Program-made: the position numbers and the translations under genes | Shown: positions 1-9,266 of the stretch, one piece after another | Numbering within the stretch: the stretch's first letter is position 1 | How the letters are laid out: every line of letters begins with the position of its first letter | Assembly (NCBI RefSeq): GCF_015277735.1 | Contig: NZ_JADHDA010000001.1 | Coordinates: forward strand, 248,001-312,000 | Direction of reading: 5' to 3' | Origin: Psychrobacter sp. NG254 | GTDB taxonomy: Bacteria; Pseudomonadota; Gammaproteobacteria; Pseudomonadales; Moraxellaceae | DNA: 64,000 bases | The notes under the pieces: generated by a model | Seen by the model: the letters and a program-made list of their open reading frames with translations, nothing else | Told to the model about the DNA's origin: nothing | Database searches by the model: none

Positions 1-271
1 GCTCGACTGGGTATTCGTTCTCATCATCAGATCTGACCATTGGTGCTTGAGTCACGGTGGTTGTGGTCACTGGCGTCTGTGATGATACTGCTGGCTGAAC
101 AGGCATTGTTTTCATCGGCGCCGATGAACTGGGTACTGTCTGACACGCACTTAGGCTCAGCATGCCAATGAGCGCGCTACCTGCCAGTGCTGTATTGGCT
201 GACATGAGTTTTTGCTGCCACCGAGTCATTGTCTGTTTCATTGAAACCTTGTGCTGTGAAGATGAGACCAT
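1..271 (-). CDS. Partial lipoprotein, candidate PBP1b activator LpoP (C-terminus outside window)
   Basis: The 5' part of a gene that runs off the left edge. It begins at the ATG ending at 271, with AGGG a few bases upstream. About 90 residues are visible: a basic N-terminus, a hydrophobic stretch and a lipobox LSAC near residue 43, so the mature protein should be a lipidated envelope protein. After the Cys comes a Pro/Thr/Val/Ser-rich linker. It lies 46 bp downstream of mrcB on the same strand with no terminator between. In Pseudomonas and Acinetobacter the gene after the PBP1b gene encodes LpoP, a TPR lipoprotein that activates PBP1b. That identity is inference from position and lipobox, because any TPR domain would lie outside the window. 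Confidence 0.7.
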   Translation of the reverse strand, partial: MVSSSQHKVSMKQTMTRWQQKLMSANTALAGSALIGMLSLSACQTVPSSSAPMKTMPVQPAVSSQTPVTTTTVTQAPMVRSDDENEYPVE

Positions 272-317
272 GTTCAGACCCTTTTTAAACGTTAAAAGCT
301 AAATATTACGTATCATA

Positions 318-2825
318 TTAAAACCACTCAACAGCACGGTCATACCAAGTATCAGCACGGTCTTGACCTTCACCATCATTTTGCCCATTGCCGTCTTCTG
401 AGCCATCAGCATCAACCGCTTCACCATTTGGAATCTCTAAGCCTTCACGGCGACGTTGCTGATTGATCGCACCTTGTTGGTTTTGGAATTGGGTTTGTTC
501 ACGGGCACGGTCTTGTTGATATAAGCTCATCGCACAGTCACTGGCTTCTTCTGGTAGGTGTGCTGACATCACTGGCAAGTAACGTGCGTTGGCACAGCGT
601 TCGTTAGACAACTTACCTGAGTTGTTTTCTAACCACAACCACTCAATACCTTCAGGCTCTGGCAGGGCTACAGGGGTCAGTTTGAGGCGTTTCATATAAT
701 CAACCCACACTGGCAATGCCCCAGTACCACCGCTCAAACCAATGGGCTTGTTGTCGTCACGGCCAACCCAAACGACGCTGACATAGTTGCCACTGTAGCC
801 TGCAAACCACGCATCGCGGTAGTCATTGGTGGTACCTGTTTTACCCGCGAGGTTTAGATTGCTACCAAGCGACTGAGCACGTTTGGCCGTACCATTTGAG
901 ACCACTTGCTGTAGTGCATAGTTTGTCAAAAAATTGGTCTCAGGCGGAATGCTGCGCTGAGTGTTAAGGCCGGTACGCTGCAAAATACGGCCGCGATCAT
1001 CAATCACGGTGCGAATACTGTGGATAGGCGTACGGAAACCACCAGTTGCAAAGACCTGATACACACCAAGCATGTCCATTGGGCTAAGATTGACTGAGCC
1101 TAATAGTGCTGATGGATAAGGTGGGATTTTTTCTTTGACACCCATGCGCTGTAGCTGTTTGGCAAACGTATCGACACCAAACTCCATGCCCAAGCGCACT
1201 GCCGCTTGGTTATAAGATTGTGCCAGTGCCGAGGTAAAGGGCACATAGCCATGATCTCGGTTGTCGTAGTTTTTTGGGTTCCAATCGGTGCCGTCTTTTA
1301 GATTGACTGTGATGGGCGAATCATCTACTGAACTGGCCAAATTATAACGGCCACTCTCAAGCGCAGTCATATAAATAATAGGCTTCAATAGAGAGCCTAC
1401 TTGGCGTTTTGCGTCGACAGCTCGGTTAAATCCGGTAAATTCACTGCCACTACCCACCACTGAAACCAGCTCGCCAGTCTCTGGGTTGGCACTGACTAAC
1501 GCGCCTTGCAAATCTTTGGTTTTGCTACCACTACGGCGCAGCTCGCCAAGCTTTTGATCCACGGCTTTATCGGCGGCCAACTGAGCGATAGGGTCTAAGG
1601 TACTGATAATGATCAGACCTTCGTTTTTGAGATCGTCAGAGTAATAGACGTCATTCAGCTCACGTTTGACAATATCCAAAAAGTCAGGGAATTGGCTCTT
1701 GCCTTCAGCAGGCTTATCCACGATACCAAGCGGTTGTTTTAGGGCTTTGTCATAGTCTGCTTGGCTCAGTGAGCCCACACCCAGCATATTGTTCAATACC
1801 ACATCGCGACGTGCTTTTGAATCATTAGGGTTACGACGAGGGTTATAAATACTAGGGCCTTTTGCCATACCAACCAACATGGCTTGCTGGTCTAAGCGCA
1901 GCTCGTTGAGTGGTTTGTCAAAATAGAACTGTGAGGCCAGCCCAAACCCATTGATAGAGCGGTTGCCATTTTGACCCAAATAAATCTCGTTCAAATACGT
2001 TTGTAGGATTTCATCTTTACTATAATGCAGCTCTAGTAATACCGCCATGAGTGCTTCATTGGCTTTGCGTTTTAGCGTACGGTCTGAATTGAGATAAAAG
2101 TTTTTGATCAACTGCTGGGTGATAGTCGAGCCACCTTGTCTGGCACCACCAGTAAAGTTATTGATCACAGCACGTGCAATACCACGTACTGATATGCCTT
2201 TGTGCTCATAAAAATCTCGGTCTTCGGTAGCAATGAGGGCGTCAATTAATGGCTGAGGCACGTCATCTAACGACACCACCATGCGATCTTCGTTACTGTC
2301 TGGGTAGATACCACCGATATTGACCGGCTCTAGGCGAATAATGCCACTTTTGGCAGGCAAGGTACTTTGAATAGATTCGACTTTATTGCCAGCAATGGTC
2401 ATCTTAATCACTTGCTCAGCGTCTTTGTCGCTTGAGCTATAAGTGAAGCCGCGCGTATGGATAAAATACGTATTGCCCGATCTATGATATGTACCTGTAC
2501 GATCGTACGATTTATTGCTTTGGTAATTGAGCAGCTCAAGCCACGTCTTCATGGTGTCTCGATCGACATTAGCCCCTTGATACAGCTCAAGCGGTTGAGA
2601 GTATACTTTGGCAGGGATGTCCCAACGCTTACCCTCAAACTTATGAGTAATAGTACGATCAAGCTTCACCAAATATAGTGCCAACAGCACCATACCTGCG
2701 ATGATAACAATCAATAGAAGGCTACTAAACACCAAGCCGCGCTGCTGTGAGGGTAGCGTGTTTATAGCAGACCTAGAGGGCGGTGATATTTTGGTATTTG
2801 GTAACTTAGAATCGGATTTTTGCAC
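318..2825 (-). CDS. mrcB: Penicillin-binding protein 1B (bifunctional transglycosylase/transpeptidase)
   Basis: A class A penicillin-binding protein that polymerises lipid II glycan chains and cross-links the peptides at the inner membrane. The 835 residues fit the family. There is a short cytoplasmic N-terminus, one membrane anchor at about 33-53, and a PBP1b-type UB2H-like region. A GT51 glycosyltransferase follows, with EDRDFYEHKG near 201 (catalytic Glu) and GGSTITQQLIKNFY near 230. The transpeptidase domain has the SLLK active serine motif near 477, an SYN motif near 537 and KTGTT near 660. The C-terminal tail of roughly 60 residues is Gln/Asp/Glu/Gly-rich and likely disordered. It is followed by a lipoprotein gene that may encode its activator. 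Confidence 0.96.
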   Translation of the reverse strand: MQKSDSKLPNTKISPPSRSAINTLPSQQRGLVFSSLLLIVIIAGMVLLALYLVKLDRTITHKFEGKRWDIPAKVYSQPLELYQGANVDRDTMKTWLELLNYQSNKSYDRTGTYHRSGNTYFIHTRGFTYSSSDKDAEQVIKMTIAGNKVESIQSTLPAKSGIIRLEPVNIGGIYPDSNEDRMVVSLDDVPQPLIDALIATEDRDFYEHKGISVRGIARAVINNFTGGARQGGSTITQQLIKNFYLNSDRTLKRKANEALMAVLLELHYSKDEILQTYLNEIYLGQNGNRSINGFGLASQFYFDKPLNELRLDQQAMLVGMAKGPSIYNPRRNPNDSKARRDVVLNNMLGVGSLSQADYDKALKQPLGIVDKPAEGKSQFPDFLDIVKRELNDVYYSDDLKNEGLIIISTLDPIAQLAADKAVDQKLGELRRSGSKTKDLQGALVSANPETGELVSVVGSGSEFTGFNRAVDAKRQVGSLLKPIIYMTALESGRYNLASSVDDSPITVNLKDGTDWNPKNYDNRDHGYVPFTSALAQSYNQAAVRLGMEFGVDTFAKQLQRMGVKEKIPPYPSALLGSVNLSPMDMLGVYQVFATGGFRTPIHSIRTVIDDRGRILQRTGLNTQRSIPPETNFLTNYALQQVVSNGTAKRAQSLGSNLNLAGKTGTTNDYRDAWFAGYSGNYVSVVWVGRDDNKPIGLSGGTGALPVWVDYMKRLKLTPVALPEPEGIEWLWLENNSGKLSNERCANARYLPVMSAHLPEEASDCAMSLYQQDRAREQTQFQNQQGAINQQRRREGLEIPNGEAVDADGSEDGNGQNDGEGQDRADTWYDRAVEWF

Positions 2826-3246
2826 GGATGTCGCACCATTTTTGGATAAAAAACTGCCTCATAATGACGCAAATTGACAAATTTTTCAATCTATCATCGT
2901 TAATGCAAGCATTAATTGGTCGCAGACTGTGAGCGATGATACTGCTCACAGCAATTGCTTATAGTATAATCACGATTAAAATACCGATAATTATCTTAAA
3001 GCACATGAATTATTAATCACTTTCAATCGGGTAGATAAGCACCATCTAAGATAGCAATTTATGATTGCTCGCATGATGTATTTTGTATGAATCCGCCGTT
3101 GCTGATTATTCATTATTATTAGCCCTCTGCTATTAGTCTCCTGCTACTAACTTTGTGCATCTAGTGGTGCCAAGGCTGTTAAAAGTGGCTATTTTGAATA
3201 AATAAATGCATTTTGAGCAAGCCTGTTAAAGGAAGTAAGCGCGATT
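2826..3246. other. Divergent intergenic region between mrcB and ccoI
   Basis: About 420 bp of AT-rich DNA that must hold the promoters of the two divergent genes. The clearest structure is a perfect inverted repeat, CTGTGAGC at 2927-2934 and GCTCACAG at 2944-2951, separated by 9 bases. The half-sites resemble CRP half-sites, but the spacing is wider than the CRP consensus. AGGAAG lies just before the ccoI start. I see no FNR box and no small gene. Confidence 0.5.
2927..2951. promoter_or_regulatory. Inverted repeat, possible operator or hairpin
   Basis: Perfect 8-bp arms CTGTGAGC / GCTCACAG around a 9-base centre, about 100 bp upstream of mrcB and 300 bp upstream of ccoI. The TGTGA...TCACA ends look like a CRP/Vfr site but are separated by 13 bases instead of 6. 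It may be a binding site for another dimeric regulator. No T-tract follows, so it is not a terminator. The function is unproven. Confidence 0.3.
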
Positions 3247-6129
3247 ATGTCTAGTATTCCCTCATCCGTATCAGCTGTTGCCAATCATCCTTATGAAGAC
3301 AATTCTATCATCGATGGCTTAGTGCTCCCTCTTGCCGATCACTGTTTTCATTGCGGTGATCCCGTACCTCAGCCACCGTTTCATGCTCAGATATTGGGCA
3401 AGTCGCGTGAGATGTGTTGTATGGGCTGTCAATTGGCGGCCCAAAGCATTGTCGAGGCGGGTCTGGAGCAGTATTATCTTGATCGTTCGGAGATTAACCG
3501 CACGGCAAGCCTGCCAACTCAGCTGACGCGTCTTGAGGTCTATGATCATGACGAGATAAAATCGCAATTCGTTTATGCGCAAGATGGGATGTCGGTGGCG
3601 GAGCTGTCAGTCAATAACTTACGCTGTGCGGCTTGTACTTGGCTGATTGAGTCGCGTCTCGATGAGCTAGAAGGTATTCGTAAATGTCAGGTGAATTTGA
3701 CCAATCAGCGCATGCGAGTCATTTGGAATGAAGACAAATTGCCGATCAGTCGCATTCTAGCGGTCATCAATGAAATCGGTTATGAGGCCAAGCCTTACAG
3801 GCAGGACACTCACGAAGCCATGCTGGCACGTCATAATAATCAGATGCTGCTACGCCTTGGTATTGCGGCACTGGGTTCGATGCAGGCGATGATGTATGCC
3901 GTCGCGCTTTATTTTGGTGAATACAGCGACATGCTGATATTCCAGCGGGACTTTTTGCGTTGGGTCTCTTTATTTGTTAGTACGCCAGTTTTTTTCTATG
4001 CTGGTATTCCTTTCTTTACCTCAGCATGGTCAGCGATTCGGGCGCGTCAAGTCAATATGGATGTGCCGGTCAGTCTGGCTTTGATCATTACGTTCTTTGC
4101 CAGTCTCTATGCCACTATCACTGGGCAAGGGGAGACATACTACGACTCCGTCAGTATGTTTATTTTCTTTTTGTTGGCAGGGCGTTATATCGAGCATAAT
4201 GCCCGTCTAAAAGCTGCCACTATGGCCAATGATTTGGTTGTGGTCGAGCCAGTCTTGGTTCAGAAAATCGCTGAAGACAAAGCCGCGGCAGCGCTTATTT
4301 TACAGCAGCTCAAAGACTATGAGTCTCAGCAAGGTGAGAGTGCTAAAAGTGACACTATGATAGGTGATACTGCTACGATAAATGACAATACCATCACACA
4401 GAGCAGTCATCTAGCACTTGATAACGCGCAAGGTGCACCGAGTGTCATGGTAGAAACAATGCCTGACTTTATGAAGCAGATGGGTGCCCCTGTCCATCAG
4501 CTTACCGTACGTATTGCTAAGGACTGGCAGCTGTCACGCAACCACCGGACTGCGCCATCACAGCGAGAGGATGAGGTAGGCTCAAAGCAAATGGTGACCG
4601 CGCATAGCTTGCAAGTGGGCGACATTATTTTGGTTGAGGCAGGCTCAGAGATTATCAGTGATGGGATTTTGCTGAGTCCGACTGCGACAGTGTCACAAAG
4701 TCTGCTCACAGGCGAAGGTGATTTAATCATTAAGTCTCAAGGGGATTATGTCGTCGGCGGTGCACAAAACGACAGCCAACCGTTTGAGATGCTAGTCACC
4801 GCATTACCAAAAGACAGTCAAATCGGTTTGATTGATAGGCTAATGAACCGTGCTATGAGCGAAAAACCCAAACTGGCGCAGCAAGCGGATAAGCTGGCAC
4901 GCTGGTTTGTCGCACGTATTCTAGTGTTGTCCGTCTTGGTATTTGTCGGCTGGTATATCGTTGATCCAAGCCAAGCCATTTGGGCCACCGTTGCAGTATT
5001 GGTCGCCACTTGTCCTTGTGCACTCTCATTGGCCACGCCGATTGCCTTGACGGTCTCGACCAATCGTTTGGCAAGCTATGGGTTTTTGACCACTCGTGGG
5101 CATACGCTGCAGACATTAGCCGAAATCACTCATGTCGCCTTTGATAAGACAGGCACGCTGACTTATGGTAAGCCAAATTTATTAAATATTGAATTGGTAG
5201 AGCAGGTAAGCGATAACAAGTCTGATGGTTCAGTGTTAAAGACACAGACTGCCCAAAAAGATACGCTATTAGCCATCGCTGCAGCTTTAGAAGTAGGGAG
5301 CCGTCATCCGATTGCACATGCGCTATTGACCGCTGCTTATCAATTGCATTTACCTCAAACCCAAGCATTACAGCATTATCCAGCAGGCGGCGTAGAGGCA
5401 ATGATTGATGGTGCCAGATACCGTATCGGCCACAAAGACTTTGCGCTAGATAAAACCAATAACAGTGCTGATGATAGTATCAATACAAATAATGATTTGA
5501 CCATCGACTTGGTAGCACAGCGAGCGAGCTCTGCGGTGGTCCTCTCTCATAAAGCTGCTGATGCAAATGAGTGGCAAGCGCTGGCATGCTTTTATTTTAA
5601 TGACAAGGTGCGTGATAGTGCCCAGTCTATGCTAGATACGCTGAAGGGGTTAGGTATCGAGTCTGTGATGCTGACAGGCGATCCTAGCCCGCAAGCACTG
5701 GTGATGGCTGAGCGTCTAGGCATACAGTCGGCCTATAATGGTCTATCTCCAACTGATAAGGTCAACCATATTCAGCAATTACAAGCCAATGGTGCAGTTG
5801 TACTGATGGTTGGCGATGGCATCAATGATGCACCAGTATTGGCAGCGGCAGACGTTTCTACCTCGATTGCAGGCGCCGCAGATTTGGCACAAGTGTCGAG
5901 TGATAGCATAATTTTAAATGGTCAAATAGAAGCCATCACTGCTGCCAAACGTATCTCTGATAAAACTGAGCGTATCATTAAGCAAAACTTCCGCTGGGCG
6001 CTCGCTTACAACAGTATTGTCCTGATACCCGCTGCATTGGGGTATGTCCCGCCATGGCTTGCTGCGATAGGTATGTCACTCAGCTCGCTGTTTGTCGTGT
6101 TAAATGCACTGCGTCTAAAACGTGCTTAG
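3247..6129 (+). CDS. ccoI: Copper-translocating P-type ATPase, CcoI/FixI type
   Basis: A P1B ATPase that moves copper across the inner membrane; the FixI/CcoI branch supplies copper for cbb3 cytochrome oxidase assembly. The N-terminus has a Cys cluster (C33, C36, C57, C58, C61) typical of FixI-type proteins, then a heavy-metal domain with CAAC at 127-130. Later come the transmembrane CPC motif (C589, C591), the phosphorylation motif DKTGTL at D633, a SRHPIAHAL motif and GDGINDAP at 856. At 960 residues it is longer than usual. The extra length lies mostly in a hydrophilic, low-complexity insertion at about 340-450, before the SLLTGEGD motif of the actuator domain. No ccoNOPQ, ccoG, ccoH or ccoS gene is adjacent, so it stands apart from the usual cluster. 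Confidence 0.92.
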   Translation: MSSIPSSVSAVANHPYEDNSIIDGLVLPLADHCFHCGDPVPQPPFHAQILGKSREMCCMGCQLAAQSIVEAGLEQYYLDRSEINRTASLPTQLTRLEVYDHDEIKSQFVYAQDGMSVAELSVNNLRCAACTWLIESRLDELEGIRKCQVNLTNQRMRVIWNEDKLPISRILAVINEIGYEAKPYRQDTHEAMLARHNNQMLLRLGIAALGSMQAMMYAVALYFGEYSDMLIFQRDFLRWVSLFVSTPVFFYAGIPFFTSAWSAIRARQVNMDVPVSLALIITFFASLYATITGQGETYYDSVSMFIFFLLAGRYIEHNARLKAATMANDLVVVEPVLVQKIAEDKAAAALILQQLKDYESQQGESAKSDTMIGDTATINDNTITQSSHLALDNAQGAPSVMVETMPDFMKQMGAPVHQLTVRIAKDWQLSRNHRTAPSQREDEVGSKQMVTAHSLQVGDIILVEAGSEIISDGILLSPTATVSQSLLTGEGDLIIKSQGDYVVGGAQNDSQPFEMLVTALPKDSQIGLIDRLMNRAMSEKPKLAQQADKLARWFVARILVLSVLVFVGWYIVDPSQAIWATVAVLVATCPCALSLATPIALTVSTNRLASYGFLTTRGHTLQTLAEITHVAFDKTGTLTYGKPNLLNIELVEQVSDNKSDGSVLKTQTAQKDTLLAIAAALEVGSRHPIAHALLTAAYQLHLPQTQALQHYPAGGVEAMIDGARYRIGHKDFALDKTNNSADDSINTNNDLTIDLVAQRASSAVVLSHKAADANEWQALACFYFNDKVRDSAQSMLDTLKGLGIESVMLTGDPSPQALVMAERLGIQSAYNGLSPTDKVNHIQQLQANGAVVLMVGDGINDAPVLAAADVSTSIAGAADLAQVSSDSIILNGQIEAITAAKRISDKTERIIKQNFRWALAYNSIVLIPAALGYVPPWLAAIGMSLSSLFVVLNALRLKRA

Positions 6130-6187
6130 CAATTAAATTTACGACATCAGTAAATTCTAAGTATGAGCGAGTATGACTGAGCATCGT

Positions 6188-6236
6188 GCATAAAAAAACG
6201 CCTTTAACTATAAATAGCTAAGGCGGTTTTTTATGC
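6188..6236. terminator. Bidirectional terminator between ccoI and BI-1 gene
   Basis: Long imperfect inverted repeat: gcataaaaaaacgcctt pairs with aaggcggttttttatgc, with one bulge. A-rich and T-rich flanks on the two sides let it stop transcription from both convergent genes. Confidence 0.85.
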
Positions 6237-6257
6237 AGTTATTTTTGAGCTGTAAAA

Positions 6258-6980
6258 TTAGTCTTGTAGATAGCTCAAGAGACGCATAAATTCAATATAC
6301 ATCCACACTAGGGTGGCAAGAATACCGATGCTGAACAGCCATTCGTAGTCTTCTGAGATGCCCATCGCTACACCGCGATCGATATTATCAAAATCTAATA
6401 GCAGCGTGAAAGAGGCGATAACAATCACAAATAGGCTAAAACCGATAGCAATAGCACCGCCTTCAAATAAGAATGGTAAGCTCGAACCAAACGCTAGCGA
6501 AAGTACCCACTGTGCTACGTAAACTAGCATAATCGCAATAACTGCTGAGGTTACAATAGAGCGGAACTTTTCAGTGACTTTAACCAGACCTGAGCGATAT
6601 AAACCTAGCATGACTGCGGCAGTCACAAAGGTCGCACACATCGCTGTTACTGGTACGGTTGGGTACATTCTCATGAAGAACAGTGAGATACCGCCCAAAA
6701 AGATACCTTCTAGCAATGCATAAGGCACGGCCAATGTCTTCGCTTTTTGTGGCTTAAAGGTGATAAACAAGGCAAGCACAAAGGCAGCAATCATACTACC
6801 AAAAGCTGCCATCGTAATGAAACCTTGCGATAAACCAGCCATAAGCGCATAAAAGAAAAAGCCCACACCAGTAATAGCAGATAAGCCAAGTAACAGACTG
6901 GTCTTTTGAATCACACCTTTGACCGTCATTGGAGTACCGCCGATCGCAAGCTCTGCGCGACTGACAATAGGGTTGGCCAT
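6258..6980 (-). CDS. Bax inhibitor-1/YccA family inner membrane protein
   Basis: A 240-residue, strongly hydrophobic protein with about seven predicted membrane helices, as in the BI-1/YccA (UPF0005) family. E. coli YccA interacts with FtsH and affects turnover of membrane proteins. YbhL is a paralogue, and which one this corresponds to cannot be decided here. The N-terminal sequence LAIGGTPMTVKGVIQKT and the acidic C-terminal helix ending SYLQD fit the family. The ATG at 6980 has AAGGA upstream. It stands alone, convergent with ccoI and divergent from nadK. Confidence 0.85.
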   Translation of the reverse strand: MANPIVSRAELAIGGTPMTVKGVIQKTSLLLGLSAITGVGFFFYALMAGLSQGFITMAAFGSMIAAFVLALFITFKPQKAKTLAVPYALLEGIFLGGISLFFMRMYPTVPVTAMCATFVTAAVMLGLYRSGLVKVTEKFRSIVTSAVIAIMLVYVAQWVLSLAFGSSLPFLFEGGAIAIGFSLFVIVIASFTLLLDFDNIDRGVAMGISEDYEWLFSIGILATLVWMYIEFMRLLSYLQD

Positions 6981-7280
6981 ACATAAGTCCTTAATAATAA
7001 AATATAAAAATAGAATGTCAGTTACTTTAGCAAAACTGCCATTATTGTCAACTGTGTTTACGTGACTACTAGCAGGGTTTTGCAGCGCCCTAATACGGAT
7101 TATTCACGAACGTACAAAAATCTCAAAGTAAGAAGATAATCCTGTCTAAAGTAAGGGGTTGATTACTCTAAGATGGGGGCGGTTACGACAGTTAACAACG
7201 ATAATTCACAAACATGCTAGTCTAAGCGCGCATTTATCGCTATCATTGCTCTGTACTTCACCGTTATACCGAGTCGTTTT
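6981..7280. other. Divergent intergenic region (BI-1 gene / nadK)
   Basis: 300 bp between two divergent genes. It should contain both promoters, but I could not pick a convincing -35/-10 pair and see no gene or repeat. Confidence 0.4.
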
Positions 7281-8285
7281 ATGGAAAACTCAGCGCAGTC
7301 AGCAAGATTGCCACACTTAGATGAATCAGAGCTATTCCACGCTATCAAAAACCCTGCTTTTAGGCGTATTGGCCTAATGGGCCGCGCTGGTAAACGCAGC
7401 GTCACCAAAAGCTTGGTGCAGATTGCCCAAACCATCAATGATATGAGTCTCACATTGATAATGGACGTACAGACCGCTCATCTGCCAACGCTAAACCTTA
7501 ACGAGATCGAAAGAGTCAAAATCGTTAAGCGCGCTTTGATTGGAGAGATTTGTGATTTGGTCATCGTGGTGGGCGGCGATGGGTCGATATTACATGCCGC
7601 TGAAGCATTGGCGCGCTACCGTGTACCCGTATTGGGTGTCAACCGTGGCCGCTTAGGGTTTTTGGCAGATGTCAAACCTAACGAAGCGGCTTTTAAGCTG
7701 CGTCAAGTATTGATGGGCAACTATCAGCTGGATCATCGATTTTTGCTCACGATGGAGATACGAGAAGGGCGCAATATCATTCATGAGGACATGGCGCTCA
7801 ATGACATCGTATTGCATGCTGGAAAATCTGTACACATGATCGATTTTCAGATGAAAATTGATGGACATGATGTTTATAGACAACACAGCGATGGCTTGAT
7901 AGCTGCCACACCGACTGGCTCTACCGCTTATGCCTTGTCTGGCGGTGGTCCTATTATTCATCCCAGTATGGATGCTATTTGTTTGGTGCCTATGCATCCG
8001 CATACCTTGTCTAGCCGTCCGATTGTGGTCAGTGGTAATAGCGAGGTCTGTATTCGCATTCACGAAGACAATCGCACGCAGCCAATGGTCAGCGCCGATG
8101 GCAAACCAAGCGTACCGCTTGAACAAGAGCAGCGGCTATATATTCGTAAGCATCCTGACAAGCTCACTTTATTGCATCCGCCCGGGTTTGATTTTTATGA
8201 GGCCTGTCGCACAAAGTTGCACTGGAACGTACATGCCGAAGAATTCAGTCTTGATATCGATGATGATATGATGGACGACGAATAA
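7281..8285 (+). CDS. nadK: NAD kinase
   Basis: Phosphorylates NAD to NADP using ATP (PF01513) in the cytoplasm. The signature GGDGS lies at residues 98-102, followed by the conserved region with LGVNRGRLGFLAD and the NDIVLH and TPTGSTAYALSGGGPI motifs. At 334 residues it is longer than the usual 290-305, with about 27 extra N-terminal residues before RRIGLMGR and an Asp/Glu-rich C-terminal tail ending DDDMMDDE. The start codon lacks a strong ribosome binding site, so the exact N-terminus is uncertain. The YeaC-family gene follows after 67 bp and is probably co-transcribed. Confidence 0.95.
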   Translation: MENSAQSARLPHLDESELFHAIKNPAFRRIGLMGRAGKRSVTKSLVQIAQTINDMSLTLIMDVQTAHLPTLNLNEIERVKIVKRALIGEICDLVIVVGGDGSILHAAEALARYRVPVLGVNRGRLGFLADVKPNEAAFKLRQVLMGNYQLDHRFLLTMEIREGRNIIHEDMALNDIVLHAGKSVHMIDFQMKIDGHDVYRQHSDGLIAATPTGSTAYALSGGGPIIHPSMDAICLVPMHPHTLSSRPIVVSGNSEVCIRIHEDNRTQPMVSADGKPSVPLEQEQRLYIRKHPDKLTLLHPPGFDFYEACRTKLHWNVHAEEFSLDIDDDMMDDE

Positions 8286-8352
8286 GTGTGCCCGTTATAT
8301 AAAAACGTTATATCGAATATGTTATAAAAAATAGTTGTGGAGAGTAGGTAAG

Positions 8353-8664
8353 ATGGACAAACAAACGATACTAGAGAGTCTGACGCCTGAAGTGGTTGAT
8401 AAGTTTCGTATGGCAATTGAGCTAGGCAAATGGCCTGATGGTCGTAAGATTACTGCTGAACAGCGCGAAACCTGTATGCAAGCGGTGATGGTATGGGAGC
8501 ATGAGCATCTAGCGCCTGCTGAACGTACGGGTTACATTCATAAGCCAGTGAAAGACGATGGCTCTGTCGTTGGGGCTGAATGTGATGTCGAGCACGAGCA
8601 TTATTATCCCAATATGCCCAATCCTAAAGGGGCTGTGCAACCGGTGAAGTTTCGCGACAAATAA
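8353..8664 (+). CDS. YeaC family protein (DUF1315)
   Basis: A 103-residue soluble protein that I recognise as the DUF1315/YeaC family by the core LGKWPDGRKITAEQRE and the following AVMVWEHEHLAPAERTGYI. The family is widespread in gammaproteobacteria and has no established function. The ATG at 8353 is preferred over an upstream in-frame TTG because GGAGA is well spaced before it. The C-terminal half is rich in His, Glu and Pro. It lies just after nadK and before a strong terminator, which suggests a nadK-yeaC transcription unit. Confidence 0.85.
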   Translation: MDKQTILESLTPEVVDKFRMAIELGKWPDGRKITAEQRETCMQAVMVWEHEHLAPAERTGYIHKPVKDDGSVVGAECDVEHEHYYPNMPNPKGAVQPVKFRDK

Positions 8665-8694
8665 GCCACTCTAGAATAAGCCGTTCTTAAATAA

Positions 8695-8744
8695 GTTACA
8701 TATAAAAAAGCCACGCTAATCAGCGTGGCTTTTTTATATGTAAC
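8695..8744. terminator. Strong rho-independent terminator after the nadK unit
   Basis: Near-perfect 23-bp stem (gttacatataaaaaagccac and its complement) with the loop around AATC and a run of T. It is symmetrical, so it can also stop transcription from the HopJ-family gene on the other strand. Confidence 0.92.
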
Positions 8745-8787
8745 TAGAGGCTTTACCGTATAGATAATTTTTTAAATTCACAATTGA

Positions 8788-9162
8788 TCAAAGTGCAGTC
8801 GTATCAACACTAGGGCGAACGGTTAGCGGATTTTTTTGCATCAAAAAACCTTGCCAGCCCCAATGTAAGAAATTGCGAATATTGGCATGATCAGTACCCT
8901 TTGGGGTTGCTTGAACCTTGGCATAGTGCTCACCAAACAGTTTTAGCGTGTCCAATTGGTTCAGGCCATGATGCTTAGCAAAACCAAAAACCTTTGCGCT
9001 GCCTTCGTTTTCACCAGCGGCATTGTGTACCATGCCGTTGACAAAAGGCGCAGGCGCATAGCGATAAAAATCATCGATAAAGCTGATAACATCATTGAAT
9101 CCAATGGCTTTTTTGTTCAAACCATTAAGTAATGCCGATACATCTGATTGGCGGATACTCAT
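8788..9162 (-). CDS. HopJ-family protein (PF08888)
   Basis: A 124-residue protein matching the HopJ family by the conserved order FVNGMVHNAAGENEGSAKVF, LFGEHY and HANIRNFLHWGWQGF. The name comes from a Pseudomonas syringae type III effector, but the family occurs in many non-pathogenic marine and soil bacteria, including Moraxellaceae, with no known function. No type III secretion genes are present, so effector status should not be assumed. GAGG about 10 bases before the ATG supports the start. It is a single gene between convergent yeaC and upstream csrA. Confidence 0.85.
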   Translation of the reverse strand: MSIRQSDVSALLNGLNKKAIGFNDVISFIDDFYRYAPAPFVNGMVHNAAGENEGSAKVFGFAKHHGLNQLDTLKLFGEHYAKVQATPKGTDHANIRNFLHWGWQGFLMQKNPLTVRPSVDTTAL

Positions 9163-9266
9163 AAATAAATGACCTCAGAGCAGATTAAAAACAATACAAT
9201 GCTTATGTATGTTCAGTTGTGATTGATAATTACGTATTGACGCATTGACGCATTCGTTACTATTAA

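Noticed and set aside
2927-2951. Classical CRP site
   Set aside because: The half-sites TGTGA and TCACA fit, but the 13-base spacing is wrong for CRP (6), so only a general inverted repeat is reported.
7653-8126. 157-codon minus-strand frame inside nadK
   Set aside because: It is entirely antisense to a well-conserved enzyme; the protein sequence has no family features.
8788-9162. Type III effector in a virulence island
   Set aside because: The HopJ name is historical; no secretion genes or composition change are present.
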